NCBI GenBank assembly: GCA_903860975.1
Contig: CAIOSI010000022.1
Location: 62,001 to 126,000, forward strand
DNA length: 64,000 nucleotides
Direction: 5' to 3'
Origin: an uncultured Alphaproteobacteria bacterium
GTDB lineage: Bacteria > Pseudomonadota > Alphaproteobacteria > Caulobacterales > Caulobacteraceae
Position numbers and translations under genes: made by a program. The notes under the pieces were generated by a model that had not been told where the DNA came from, made no database searches, and worked only from the letters and a program-made list of their open reading frames with translations. This document shows, one piece after another, positions 26,793-35,550 of this stretch; the first letter of the stretch is position 1, and each line of letters starts with the position of its first letter.

Positions 26793-28253
26793 ATGACTGA
26801 GAAAAACAAACTGATCGAGGGCCGCACCGGTCTGTGGGAAATCGTTTTGGGCTTGGAGGTCCATGCCCAGGTCGCCTCCAACGCCAAGCTCTTTAGTGGC
26901 GCGGCCGTGGGCTTTGGCGCAGGTCCCAACCAGCAGGTGAGCCTGGTGGATGCCGCCATGCCTGGCATGTTGCCCGTGATCAATCGCCACTGTGTTGAGC
27001 AGGCGGTAAAGACCGGGCTTGGCCTCAAGGCTCAGATCAATCTGAAGAGCCATTTCGATCGGAAGAACTATTTCTATCCCGATCTGCCGCAGGGCTATCA
27101 GATCAGCCAGTACAAACACCCGATCGTTGGTGAAGGTGAGGTGATCGTCGAGCACGACGATGGCTCGACCTTTAAAGTGCGCATCGAGCGCCTTCACTTG
27201 GAGCAGGACGCCGGAAAGCTGCTTCACGATCAGGAGCCGAATTCGACCTATGTGGATCTGAATCGCGCCGGCACCGCGCTGATGGAGATTGTCTCCATGC
27301 CGGACATGAGAAGTTCAGAAGAAGCAGCAGCTTACGTCAAGAAATTACGAACAATCTTAATCTACCTAGGGACATGTGACGGCGACATGGAAAAAGGCAA
27401 CTTGCGCGCCGACGTCAACGTCTCGGTTCGCAAGGTGGGCGCTGAGCTTGGCACGCGTTGCGAGATCAAAAACGTCAATTCCTACCGCTATATCCAGGCC
27501 GCCATCGAGTACGAGGCGCGTCGGCAGATCGAGATCTTGGAAGATGGCGGCAAAATTGACCAGGAGACGCGTCTCTTTGACCCAACCAAGAACGAGACCC
27601 GATCCATGCGCTCGAAGGAAGACGCGCACGACTATCGCTATTTCCCCGATCCCGACCTCTTGCCGCTGGACCTCGATCCCGCTTGGGTGAGGGCGATCGA
27701 AGCGACGCTGCCGGAACTGCCAGACGCCAAGAAAGCCCGCCTGCAAGCCCAATACGGGCTTACGGCCTACGACGCCCAGGTGCTGATCACCGAGCAGGCG
27801 AGGGCAGATTTCTATGAGGCGGCAGCCAAGGGCCGAGACGCCAAGCTCACCGCCAACTGGGTGACAAATGATTTGGCCGCGCGCCTGACGGCAGGCGGAT
27901 TCGATATAATTGACAGCCCGATCAAGCCCGAAGGGATCGCTGAACTGGTGCGATTGATAGAGGAGGGTGTGATTTCCTCTAAGATCGCCAAGGATGTGTT
28001 TGAGCGCATGTGGGCCGGCGAGGGGTCAGCCACAGAGATCGTAGAGAAGCAGGGCCTGCGTCAGGTTTCTGACACCGGTGCGCTTGAGGCGATCATCGAC
28101 CGGCTGATTTCTGAAAATCCCGGCCAAGCCGCCCAGGTCAAAGAAAAGCCGCAGGCGATCGGTTGGTTCGTCGGCCAGATCATGAAGGCCACCGGCGGCA
28201 AGGCCAACCCGGGCGTGATCAACCAGATGCTCAAGGCAAAGCTTGGCGGATAG
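26793..28253 (+). CDS. gatB: Aspartyl/glutamyl-tRNA amidotransferase subunit B
   Basis: tRNA-binding and amidotransfer subunit of GatCAB, 486 residues. Conserved regions: [24 protein letters not shown], the kinase-like active site [17 protein letters not shown], and the C-terminal YqeY-like tail with [13 protein letters not shown]. All segments are intact. Between codons 173 and 195 (27309-27377) the encoded protein sequence is normal but the codons are AT-ending and rare for this genome, described under findings. Not adjacent to gatCA; about 1.07 kb intervenes. Confidence 0.97.
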   Translation: MTEKNKLIEGRTGLWEIVLGLEVHAQVASNAKLFSGAAVGFGAGPNQQVSLVDAAMPGMLPVINRHCVEQAVKTGLGLKAQINLKSHFDRKNYFYPDLPQGYQISQYKHPIVGEGEVIVEHDDGSTFKVRIERLHLEQDAGKLLHDQEPNSTYVDLNRAGTALMEIVSMPDMRSSEEAAAYVKKLRTILIYLGTCDGDMEKGNLRADVNVSVRKVGAELGTRCEIKNVNSYRYIQAAIEYEARRQIEILEDGGKIDQETRLFDPTKNETRSMRSKEDAHDYRYFPDPDLLPLDLDPAWVRAIEATLPELPDAKKARLQAQYGLTAYDAQVLITEQARADFYEAAAKGRDAKLTANWVTNDLAARLTAGGFDIIDSPIKPEGIAELVRLIEEGVISSKIAKDVFERMWAGEGSATEIVEKQGLRQVSDTGALEAIIDRLISENPGQAAQVKEKPQAIGWFVGQIMKATGGKANPGVINQMLKAKLGG

Positions 28254-28257
28254 GCGC

Positions 28258-28743
28258 CTAGTAGGGGACCACGTCGAAAACCTGACCGGTCGACTGCGAG
28301 ACGAGCGCCATTCCCCGGGGTGTCTGAACCCATTGATACCCACGTGGCGGCGGGCGCAGGCGGTTGCGGCTATAATCTTCAATCACCGCACCACGTGCGC
28401 CAGGGCCCAGATAACCGCCGCGGCGCGGTGCGGTGTTGTAGGCGCTGGGCGGCGGGCCATTGCCGCGCGGGTCATACCGCGGATCGACCTGCTGTTCTGA
28501 TCGGTACTCAGATCTGGGGTCGCGCCTTGGATCGTAACTCCCAGCGCCCCGGGTTTCCTCGAAGCGGTAGGGCTGAACTGCCGGCGCCTGGCGATTTGGC
28601 GTAGCGCGACGTTCCCCGCCACGCCCGGCCGGCTGTTCACGACGCTCATTGCGGTGTTCCTCCTTGGCTGCAGCGGCCCCGGCCGTAGCCAGGGGGCCAG
28701 CTACGAGGGTGACGGCGGCCAAGAGGGAGATCAGGCGGCGCAT
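28258..28743 (-). CDS. RcnB-family periplasmic protein
   Basis: 161-residue exported protein. Signal peptide MRRLISLLAAVTLVAGPLAT then a long Arg/Glu/Gly/Pro-rich, probably disordered middle (EERR, RGGERRATPN, DPRRDPRSEY). The C-terminal part RLRPPPRGYQWVQTPRG with FDVVPY is the RcnB/YohN domain (consensus LPPPPPGYRWV..GDVVLV...G.I.DV). RcnB influences nickel/cobalt homeostasis in E. coli, but in alphaproteobacteria the role of these paralogues is unknown. Convergent with gatB, four bases apart. Confidence 0.8.
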   Translation of the reverse strand: MRRLISLLAAVTLVAGPLATAGAAAAKEEHRNERREQPAGRGGERRATPNRQAPAVQPYRFEETRGAGSYDPRRDPRSEYRSEQQVDPRYDPRGNGPPPSAYNTAPRRGGYLGPGARGAVIEDYSRNRLRPPPRGYQWVQTPRGMALVSQSTGQVFDVVPY

Positions 28744-28911
28744 TTCGCCAATCATCCTCAAAAACGAGTCTTCGGTCGATCCTTACAATGTCACCCGCGC
28801 CTGAACTTCACCTGAACAAGTTCAATAACCGACAGATGAGAAACCTGCTTGTCCGAACGGCCGGCTTTGCCATTTATCGACGAACGCAAAACGCCAAGGA
28901 AGAGAGACGAC

Positions 28912-29640
28912 ATGGTCCAGCCAATCGAGGTCCACTATTGGCCAACGCCGAACGGGCACAAGATCACGATTGCGCTGGAGGAAATGGGGCTCCCCTACGA
29001 GATCAAGCCGGTGAACATTGGCCGCGGTGAACAGTTCACGCCAGGCTTTCTGGGCATCAGTCCCAACAATCGTATGCCGGCCATCGTCGACCCGGACGGA
29101 CCTGACGGAAAGCCGATCTCTGTCTTCGAGTCCGGTGCGATCTTGCAATACCTTGGCCGAAAGACGGGCCAGTTCTATCCGGCGGACGAGCGCGGGCGTG
29201 TTGAAGTCGAGGAGTGGCTTTACTGGCAGATGGCTGGTCTCGGCCCGATGGCGGGGCAAGCCCACCATTTCCGCGGCTATGCCCCGGCCATGATCTCTGA
29301 CCAGCGGCAGGTGGCCTATGGCGCCATTCGCTATTCCAATGAGGTGGAGCGCCTCTACGGCGTCCTAAACAAGCGCCTGGCGGGCCGAGACTTCATCTGT
29401 GGCGACTACTCTATCGCAGACATGGCCGCGTGGCCTTGGACGGTCCCGTGGAAACTGCAGGGTATCACGCTTTCTGAATTTCCGCATCTGGCTGCTTGGT
29501 TTGAGCGGATGCGTGAGCGGCCTGCGGTCGCTAAGGCGATGCAACTGGGCGAGGATCTACGCCGTGGCCCAGGTCTGCAGCAGTCTGGCAAAGAAGCCGA
29601 AGCCGCTCGCAAGATGCTTTTCGGTCAACGGGCCCGTTAG
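28912..29640 (+). CDS. Glutathione S-transferase, YghU/Ure2p-like
   Basis: 242-residue soluble protein. The N-terminal thioredoxin-like domain shows YWPTPNGHKITIALEEMGLP and the cis-Pro/GSH site PNNRMPAIVD with ESGAILQYLG, characteristic of the nu-class (YghU, YfcG) and Ure2p-like group. The C-terminal helical domain begins WLYWQMAGLGPMAGQ and includes ICGDYSIADMAAWPW. These proteins bind glutathione and often act as disulfide-bond oxidoreductases. An AGAGAG precedes the ATG at 28912. Stand-alone gene. Confidence 0.9.
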   Translation: MVQPIEVHYWPTPNGHKITIALEEMGLPYEIKPVNIGRGEQFTPGFLGISPNNRMPAIVDPDGPDGKPISVFESGAILQYLGRKTGQFYPADERGRVEVEEWLYWQMAGLGPMAGQAHHFRGYAPAMISDQRQVAYGAIRYSNEVERLYGVLNKRLAGRDFICGDYSIADMAAWPWTVPWKLQGITLSEFPHLAAWFERMRERPAVAKAMQLGEDLRRGPGLQQSGKEAEAARKMLFGQRAR

Positions 29641-29807
29641 AAAGCCAGCGCCACGATCGCGACGTGGCACCGCGCGCGCAATGATAAAGCACGGACACCG
29701 CCGCTCTTAACCATGTGTTCAGCGCGGACCTGTTTCTCTGTGTCCAACAAGGGCTGGGAAGGCGCTCCAGAACGGAGCTTCCACCAGCAAGGACAGGGAT
29801 AAAGGTC

Positions 29808-30080
29808 ATGCTTGCTCAAGTGCAAGTCGCCGATGCGGGGCTGCCGCTGCCAAACGCAGCAGCGACCGGCGACGAACTCTTCCGTTTGGGACTTCTCTAT
29901 TCAACCGGCCAAGGTGGCGCGCCGCTGGACTATGTTTCTGCGCACATGCTGTTCAATCTTGCAGCCATGCGCGGTTCGACGGAGGCCAAGGTCTACCGCA
30001 AGGAACTGTCCGAAGAGATGGCCTCCGCCGAGGTCGCCGAGGCGCAGCGCCAGGCCCGCGAATGGCTCGCCCACGGCTGA
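29808..30080 (+). CDS. Sel1-repeat-like small protein
   Basis: 90 residues with one Sel1-type tetratricopeptide-like helix pair: GDELFRLGLLYSTGQG, then DYVSAHMLFNLAAMRGS and a helical tail (EELSEEMASAEVAEAQRQAR). The pattern is found in a widespread short alphaproteobacterial family usually called SEL1-like repeat protein. No signal peptide. The ATG at 29808 is preceded by AAAGG at a short distance. Likely a protein-interaction module; partner unknown. Confidence 0.75.
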   Translation: MLAQVQVADAGLPLPNAAATGDELFRLGLLYSTGQGGAPLDYVSAHMLFNLAAMRGSTEAKVYRKELSEEMASAEVAEAQRQAREWLAHG

Positions 30081-30515
30081 GGCTTAGGCTTGGTCATGCT
30101 CAGCTGGGGGAAAATTTCAGCGAACAAGACCAAGCTTACGCCCTTACTTGGATTTGGTTTGCGTGCAGCACTCCCGTCCATGCGGTCTGTGCGGCGACTG
30201 ACCGGCCTTTCCAAATAGACGGGCAGCAAAGCGCCCAGACGTCTCCACCGGGGCTGTTTTGCCTGGGTGTCGCGCGCCAAGTCGAAGATAACAAGCTCGG
30301 GAGCTCGCACCCGCCCCACTGCGCCCAAACCAAATTTCATCAGCACCCAGGACGTTGGTTGTTGCAGGCTGCAACACGCCAAGCCTATCCTATTTACGGG
30401 TCTGGTTCAGGCTTTGCGGCGTATTGACGTCGCTGAATAGGGGCGGATGAGCGGCTCTGCCGCTTGTTTTGCTTCCGATAAGGCCTTCGGCCAGCTAACG
30501 CTAAGGATCGCGCAC
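30081..30515. other. Intergenic (435 bp), no supported gene
   Basis: Between the Sel1-like gene and the terminator of the PEP-CTERM gene. Short frames on both strands are Arg/Pro/Cys-rich shadows without ribosome binding sites. Nothing recognisable. Confidence 0.4.
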
Positions 30516-30541
30516 AAAAAACCCCGGCGTCGCCGCCGGGG
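30516..30541 (-). terminator. Terminator of the PEP-CTERM gene
   Basis: A perfect 8-bp GC stem (30522-30529 with 30534-30541), four-base loop, followed in the minus direction by six T. It lies 24 bp after the PEP-CTERM gene stop. Confidence 0.85.
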
Positions 30542-30565
30542 TGATGTTTGCGTTCGTCTTGCGCC

Positions 30566-31171
30566 TTAGGCGACGGCGACAGCTTGGCGACGGCGTCGCA
30601 GCATCGCACCAATCCCGCCAAAGCCCATAATCATCAGGCCCCAAGTGGCCGGTTCGGGTACGGCGCCGAGGCCGGCACCAATGGTACCCGTATTGACGCC
30701 GTTGTAAGCGTCGACCGCAAAGTAGACGTTGTGGTCGTTATACTGACCGGTCGCCGCCTGAACGCCCAGGCCTGTCCCCGTGAGGTGGAATTGCATTGAT
30801 GAACCCCAGGGGCTGCTGGAGCCATTGCCGCAGGTGATGCAATTAAGACCGACATCGAAATTTCCGAACGGGGGATTGGACAGCGTTCCCGTCGAGTATG
30901 TGAATTGGCCAGATTTGTAAGGTGTCAAGCCTGTGACGGTGCCGGTCAAGTTCGCAGCGAACGCAAAGTGTCCGCCCGTATCAACGATTTTAAAGGGTGA
31001 GTTCAGTTCGACGTCGAAATACAGGTCCGTGGAGGTGCCTGTAACGTCAATCGTACCGTAATTTCCAGCGCCGAAGGTGTCTGAATATTCGAGGATATAC
31101 TACGTCGCCAACGCCGGCGCCGAGACCGACAAAGCGATCGATGCGGCGATGACCGCTAATTTCGTCCTCAT
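30566..31171 (-). pseudogene. PEP-CTERM secreted protein with in-frame stop
   Basis: The minus-strand frame from ATG 31171 encodes a signal peptide (MRTKLAVIAASIALSVSAPA, then LAT), immediately followed by a TAG at 31102-31100, after which the same frame runs open: YILEYSDTFGAGNYGTIDVT and so on to a C-terminal sorting signal VPEPATWGLMIMGFGG plus RRRRQ. PEP-CTERM proteins are exported and processed at the PEP motif by exosortase. The body is rich in Gly, Thr, Asn with a Cys pair (NCITCGNG). Without the stop the protein would be 201 residues. The intact frame either side implies one recent nonsense change or a sequence error. Confidence 0.75.
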
Positions 31172-31543
31172 CTTCCGTTGCTTATTCCAAGAGCCCGGAA
31201 AAATGGACGCATCGTAACCTGGGCGCAATCGTGTTCTCTTTTCAGGCGAGTCGACAACGCTGAACGGAGATGCGGCGCTGCAATAGCCATCCGGACAGAC
31301 GGTGTCCCCGCTGGTGGTGTCGCTCTGCTCCCATTGCGGCCATGACTTGGCAAATCGCCACCATGTCAGCCCCCATAAGCTTCAGTTCGAGCCTGGCCCT
31401 TGCCAGCTTAGCTCATCGCAGTGTGATAGCCGTCTAGGCAGACGCGCCTTCCTCGGCTAGAAACCGCGCTCCCGGGGCGAGCCGGCCGACCTTGGTCCGC
31501 CCCTGGATGATGACGCTAAGTCAAAATCCAGCGTTTTCAACAA
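31172..31543. other. Intergenic upstream of PEP-CTERM gene and tRNA (372 bp)
   Basis: No coding frame with support. Contains the presumed promoters of the minus-strand PEP-CTERM gene and of the plus-strand tRNA-Ser gene. No clear -35/-10 pair was found by eye. Confidence 0.4.
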
Positions 31544-31633
31544 GGTGACGTGGCCGAGTGGCTGAAGGCAACGGTTTGCTAAATCGTCATACCCGAAAGG
31601 GTATCCAGGGTTCGAATCCCTGCGTCACCGCCA
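31544..31633 (+). tRNA. tRNA-Ser (anticodon GCT)
   Basis: 90-base class II tRNA. The acceptor stem 31544-31550 pairs with 31623-31629. The D-arm contains GGCCGAGTGGCTGAAGGC. The anticodon arm (five pairs including one G-U) presents TTGCTAA with anticodon GCT, decoding AGC/AGU. A long variable arm (ATACCCGAAAGGGTAT) and the T-arm GGTTCGAATCC follow, then discriminator G and an encoded CCA at 31631-31633. Confidence 0.97.
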
Positions 31634-31943
31634 TTCCGACCTGAAGTTATTTGGTATTTCGGCAATAGCCTGATCTACCCACCGAAGAGCCTGCCCAACT
31701 GAAAAGGGCGCTCGATGGCGCTGCGTCAGTTCACCCGCTGTGACGTCCCTGGAATTGGCTGTTCGTGCAGATTTGCCACAGAGAAATCGTACGCTGAGGC
31801 GTTTTGGGCCGTTCTTGCGGCAGGCGCGTCAAGCTGGCGTTTGAGTAGATTCCGATCCTGTCTTCAGCCTTGGTGGTCAGTCTTTATGACCTCTGAAGCT
31901 CACGCCGGTCAATTTCGTCACGGCGACGAGCCGAGGGCATTTG
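31634..31943. other. Region between tRNA-Ser and next gene (310 bp)
   Basis: A plus-strand frame opens at 31715 but overlaps the next gene out of frame and looks random (Arg/Cys/Trp-rich). I see no integrase, attachment-site duplication of the tRNA 3' end, or other mobile-element sign here. Confidence 0.4.
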
Positions 31944-32342
31944 ATGAATCGCCTTTTGATCGCCGCATTGGCTTCCGTTGCCTTGGCGGCTGCCAGCGCC
32001 CCAGCTGTGGGACAGACCCCAGCAAGCCCAGGCTCCATCGTCGAATACGGTTTCGGGCCGGATTTCTGGCGCGGTGCGCCCGAGCCTGTTCCCGAACGGC
32101 TCATGTGGCTCGACATGCGGGTCAAGAACGGCCTCCGCGGCGGGACGATCACCCGCTCTGAAGCCGGCCGCGTGACGCGGATGATCGACAAGACCCGCGC
32201 TTTCCAAGCGCGACGGCTAGCACGGGACCGCGCGCAATTGAGCCAGCGCGACAGCACCGACATGCAACGCCGGTTGGACAGCATGTCGACCCAGGTTCGA
32301 TGGGCGCACACCAATGGCGTCGAGCGCCAAACGCCGGGGTGA
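31944..32342 (+). CDS. Hypothetical exported protein
   Basis: 132 residues, signal peptide MNRLLIAALASVALAAASAP with cleavage near AVGQ. The mature region is charged and helical (DMRVKNGLRGGTITRSEAGR, then several Arg/Gln-rich heptads), consistent with a periplasmic helical protein; no Cys. The ATG at 31944 is preferred to TTG at 31941. First of three small envelope-related genes on this strand leading to the Rieske protein; spacing to the next gene is 79 bp. Family not recognised. Confidence 0.7.
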   Translation: MNRLLIAALASVALAAASAPAVGQTPASPGSIVEYGFGPDFWRGAPEPVPERLMWLDMRVKNGLRGGTITRSEAGRVTRMIDKTRAFQARRLARDRAQLSQRDSTDMQRRLDSMSTQVRWAHTNGVERQTPG

Positions 32343-32421
32343 GGCAGCGGCTCGGCCGCACGGTTTTGCTTAGCAGCCGTCCGGCCGAACGCCTTCCATT
32401 CGCGAACCCAAGGAGACGATA

Positions 32422-32664
32422 GTGAACCACCCCTGCTGGAACGATTGGAACTTCGGCTGGAGCTGGCTGCTTTGGATCGGTTTCATAGCCCTGATGTTTT
32501 CCGGTCTGGGCAACTGGGGCTACACCTACCGTGCCCATTGTCGGTATGACGCCTTGCCCCGGAGTGTAGCGCTGGCCATTCTCGATGAGCGATATGCGCG
32601 CGGTGACATCGCGCGGGAGGAATACGTAAGAGTGAAGTCCGACATCTCAGGCGCTGCGAAATAG
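32422..32664 (+). CDS. SHOCT-domain membrane protein
   Basis: 80 residues. Single transmembrane helix near the N-terminus (WSWLLWIGFIALMFSGLG), then a short basic stretch and a C-terminal SHOCT motif, AILDERYARGDIAREEYVRV with KSDI. GTG start at 32422 with AGGAGA nine bases before it. SHOCT domains are common at the C-termini of small membrane proteins and probably mediate oligomerisation. Only three bases separate its stop from the Rieske gene start, so the two are probably co-translated. Confidence 0.85.
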   Translation: MNHPCWNDWNFGWSWLLWIGFIALMFSGLGNWGYTYRAHCRYDALPRSVALAILDERYARGDIAREEYVRVKSDISGAAK

Positions 32665-32667
32665 TTC

Positions 32668-33228
32668 GTGTCGTTCGATCTCCCATCTGACGGTTTGCCC
32701 AGGCCCGATCACCCGGAGGTCGCGCCCGAGACGCGGCGCGACTTCATTCATATTGCGGCGACGACCGCAGCGCTGGGTGCGATGGGGGGGCTCGCATGGC
32801 CTTTCATCGACCAGATGAACCCTTCGGCCGACACCCTCGCATTGGCGTCGATCGAGGTGGACTATGGTCGCGTCGTCTTAGGCCAGCAGATCGTCGTGAA
32901 ATGGCGCGGCGGGCCAGTCTTCATCCGGCACCGGACCGCGAAAGAGATCGCCGAAGCCGTCGCCGACGATCACGCAGACCTGCGCGATCCGGCGACCGAC
33001 GAGAGCCGCCATAAGCCCGGAAAGGCAGAATGGCTGATCGTGATTGGCATCTGCACCCACCTTGGATGCGTGCCGACTTTTGGCCAGGGCGAGTACGGGG
33101 GCTGGTTTTGCCCCGGTCACGGCTCGGTCTACGACACGGCCGGTCGGATCCGGAAAGGACCTGCACCAAAGAACCTTAATCTCCCCGATTACGTCTTTCA
33201 GGCGGGTTCAAAAATCAAGATCGGTTGA
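32668..33228 (+). CDS. petA: Rieske iron-sulfur protein of cytochrome bc1 type (orphan)
   Basis: 186 residues. Twin-arginine type signal-anchor ETRRDFIHIAATTAALGAMG at residues 21-40, as in bc1 Rieske subunits. The two cluster-binding loops are intact: Cys129-Thr-His131-Leu-Gly-Cys134 and Cys148-Pro-Gly-His151-Gly-Ser, with the four 2Fe-2S ligands and the disulfide pair. GTG start. In most alphaproteobacteria petA begins a petABC operon; here no cytochrome b or c1 gene follows. It may be a second paralogue, or serve a bc1 complex whose other subunits are encoded elsewhere. Confidence 0.92.
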   Translation: MSFDLPSDGLPRPDHPEVAPETRRDFIHIAATTAALGAMGGLAWPFIDQMNPSADTLALASIEVDYGRVVLGQQIVVKWRGGPVFIRHRTAKEIAEAVADDHADLRDPATDESRHKPGKAEWLIVIGICTHLGCVPTFGQGEYGGWFCPGHGSVYDTAGRIRKGPAPKNLNLPDYVFQAGSKIKIG

Positions 33229-33292
33229 CAGGCCTAGTTGGACGCCGTTCGGGCCAGACCCGAAGTGACGTCAAGAAGCAGGAGCTTATCCG

Positions 33293-33583
33293 TTGATCCA
33301 CAGCCGCGAGCTATTCGAGTCGGCGATTGATGAGGCCACTCGTCTGCTGGACGCTCTGCCGGCGGAGGGGACACCAAGCTATCAGCGTCTGATGGACTTG
33401 ATGCGGGAGATAGCGGCCTATCGCCCCGAAGTCCTGATACAATCGCCTGCGGACAGGCCGGAGACAAAGCGCTTAACCCACCGTTTGAACGCATTCGAAG
33501 CGCGCGTGACGCCGCACTTTGGTCCGCACTGGCACGCTATGGTTGGCGGTGATCTCAAGTCCGACGGTGAGGCCGCGGATTGA
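33293..33583 (+). CDS. Small helical protein, HigA N-terminal-like
   Basis: 96 residues. The segment ESAIDEATRLLDALPAEGTP then YQRLMDLMREIAAYRPE resembles the N-terminal helices of HigA-type XRE antitoxins, but no helix-turn-helix follows and no toxin gene is adjacent. The TTG start at 33293 has AGGAG nine bases upstream. The C-terminal half (RLNAFEARVTPHFGPHWHAM) is unrecognised. Treat as a hypothetical cytoplasmic protein. Confidence 0.6.
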   Translation: MIHSRELFESAIDEATRLLDALPAEGTPSYQRLMDLMREIAAYRPEVLIQSPADRPETKRLTHRLNAFEARVTPHFGPHWHAMVGGDLKSDGEAAD

Positions 33584-33751
33584 ATTTAGGCCACGCGGGC
33601 CGAACGCTGCGCATGGTGGGCCAAAACAAGGTCCATGATCGTGGTGTTGTTCATATCGATAAGGGGCGTGCTGCGGCCCCTGCCGGCGAGGCGGCGAGCG
33701 AGCTTGCTGGCAAGGCGGCGTCCAAGACGGAAATCAAGGGTTTCATGCGGA

Positions 33752-34213
33752 TCATGGTTTCAGATCCGAGGTATACGCCAGGGGGCTGGCAGGCTTTAGC
33801 CCTCCGGAAGGTCCCTGTGCGGCCATAAGGGTGATCGCCATCATCCAAAAGCCCAGAACGAGAAAGAGAAATGCGCTGGACTGAGCCGGTGGAGCGACCG
33901 GTGCAGTGGCGTTCGAAAGTTCACGGTTAGCAGGAAGCGACAGCAGGCTTAGAGAACGGACGCAGATAGCGTCGAGGTCGCCGCGGATGGCTGGCCCATC
34001 GGGAAGATTGGCCAGCATCGAGGTGAGTTTCGCTGATGCGGAGCGCTGCGCCGGCACCGTGAGTTGAGCGGCTTCCTCCCAGGGATCGACCTCGAGGCGC
34101 GCCAGCGCGGACAGGATGCTTAGGGGCGTTTTGTCCCGGTCGATCCAAAGGCCGCTGTGCAGAAAAAGGCGGAACGGATCGCTTAACCGGGTTGGTCCGG
34201 ATACGGATGCCAT
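33752..34213 (-). CDS. Hypothetical protein with C-terminal membrane helix
   Basis: 153 residues, an N-terminal soluble part with charged helices (LFLHSGLWIDRDKTPLSILS, LEVDPWEEAAQL) and one hydrophobic segment AFLFLVLGFWMMAITLMAAQ near the C-terminus, suggesting a tail-anchored inner-membrane protein. No family recognised. Its stop codon overlaps (ATGA) a possible 34-residue ORF at 33651-33755 starting MIRMKPLISVL, which might be a coupled small protein but is unsupported otherwise. Confidence 0.6.
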   Translation of the reverse strand: MASVSGPTRLSDPFRLFLHSGLWIDRDKTPLSILSALARLEVDPWEEAAQLTVPAQRSASAKLTSMLANLPDGPAIRGDLDAICVRSLSLLSLPANRELSNATAPVAPPAQSSAFLFLVLGFWMMAITLMAAQGPSGGLKPASPLAYTSDLKP

Positions 34214-34287
34214 GTCGTCTGCTTCGCGCCTTTGGTTCAGTCGAACACCAAGGTCGGCGGTGCTTGTTGTGGAAATGAGGATCTAGA

Positions 34288-35136
34288 TCACTGCACCGCG
34301 GCCGAGGGCTTCGCCGGCGCACGGCGGTGTGCGCCGTTGGACTGCTTCAAAGTGGGCGTGTCCTCAGCCTTGTCGAACAGCTCCAGGAACGGCTTGATGA
34401 TGTCGATTGGCATGGGGAACACCACGGTGGAGTTCTGCTCGGCGCCGATCTCAGTCAAAGTTTGGAGGTAGCGCAGCTGCATGGCCGCCGGCGTGGTCGA
34501 CAAGATCTTGGCCGCGTTGGTCAGGGTCTGGGACGCCTGGAACTCGGCCTCGGCATGGATGATCTTGGCGCGGCGGTCGCGCTCGGCCTCGGCTTGCTTG
34601 GCGATGGCGCGGACCATGTTCTCGGTCAATTCGACCGTGCGGATTTCGACATTGCTGACCTTGATGCCCCAGGTCTCGGTCTGGCTGTCCAGGATGGCTT
34701 GGACGTCAACGCTGAGTTTTTTGCGCTCCGACAGCATCTCATCTAGCTCATGTTGTCCCAGAACCGCGCGCAGGGTGGTCTGGGCCAGCATATTGGTGGC
34801 GGGCAGGTAATCCTGGACCTGGATGATCGCGCGTTCGGGGGCGACGACCCGGAAGTAGAGTACGGCGTCGACCTTCATCGAGACATTGTCCCTTGAGATG
34901 ACGTCCTGGGTGGGAATTTCGACCACCTGGATACGCTGATCGACGCGGACCATCTCCTGGATAAACGGGATCATCAGCACCAGGCCCGGCCCCTTCACCG
35001 CCTGGAATTTGCCCAGTGTAAAGACCACTGCCCGTTCGTACTGGCGCAGAATTTTTACGGCCGCGAACAGGAACAGAAGCGCGACAACGAAAGCAAAGAC
35101 AATCGCTGGAAATAAGATGACGTTCGGGTCCAACAT
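34288..35136 (-). CDS. Slipin/stomatin-like SPFH membrane protein
   Basis: 282 residues. N-terminal hydrophobic anchor (ILFPAIVFAFVVALLFLFAA), then the SPFH/band-7 domain: YERAVVFTLGKFQAVKGPGL, VDQRIQVVEIPTQDVISRD, the QTTLRAVLGQHELDEML motif and the helical AKQAEAERDRRAKIIHAEAE. Slipins form oligomeric membrane assemblies and often occur with a NfeD partner; no nfeD gene is adjacent here. The start at 35136 (MLDPNVIL) is preferred over 35154. Function in the cell membrane is scaffolding, detail unknown. Confidence 0.92.
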   Translation of the reverse strand: MLDPNVILFPAIVFAFVVALLFLFAAVKILRQYERAVVFTLGKFQAVKGPGLVLMIPFIQEMVRVDQRIQVVEIPTQDVISRDNVSMKVDAVLYFRVVAPERAIIQVQDYLPATNMLAQTTLRAVLGQHELDEMLSERKKLSVDVQAILDSQTETWGIKVSNVEIRTVELTENMVRAIAKQAEAERDRRAKIIHAEAEFQASQTLTNAAKILSTTPAAMQLRYLQTLTEIGAEQNSTVVFPMPIDIIKPFLELFDKAEDTPTLKQSNGAHRRAPAKPSAAVQ

Positions 35137-35550
35137 GTTAGGCGTTCCATCCAAGATTAAGTTGGGCCGGAGAACAATTTGGCGTACGTCCGACGGTGTG
35201 ACGGATGAAATTGATCCGCCCCGCGACCGGCGTCTTCGAATGCGGAGGCGGCTATTGGATACTGGGGTTGTTTCGCAGCTGCCGGCTAGGATCGGAATCT
35301 ACTCACTCGCCAAGTGACAGGAGACTGCAGTAAGGCCGAAAGCGTCTTGAACCTATTGGACTGGAGCCTGGGGTTTGCTGATCGAGGCCATCGACATCGA
35401 CGCTGGGGTGGGGTGGGGGCCAGGGTGGCGATCGGCGATTCGGAGGACCTGAAACTTCGCTCTTCTGAAGACAGGGAAGCAGGGCGCGGTCCTGCGGGGT
35501 TTGGCGGTGCAGGGGTGGCTTGGATCCGCTTGCCGGGCTAACTGCTGCAC
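35137..35550. other. Intergenic upstream of slipin (414 bp)
   Basis: Frames on both strands here are low-complexity or Trp/Arg/Gly-rich and lack start signals. It should contain the slipin promoter. No repeat or RNA gene seen. Confidence 0.4.

Noticed and set aside
31544..31943. Possible integration site at tRNA-Ser
   Set aside because: No duplicated tRNA 3' end, integrase or mobile gene is present nearby.
33651..33755. 34-residue ORF starting in an ATGA overlap with the stop of the membrane-anchored hypothetical gene
   Set aside because: Ala/Pro/Ser-rich with no family; four-base overlaps arise often by chance. Mentioned only in the neighbouring gene entry.
33580..33828. Plus-strand 82-residue ORF after the HigA-like gene
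   Set aside because: Overlaps the opposite-strand membrane protein gene and has no start signal or motif.
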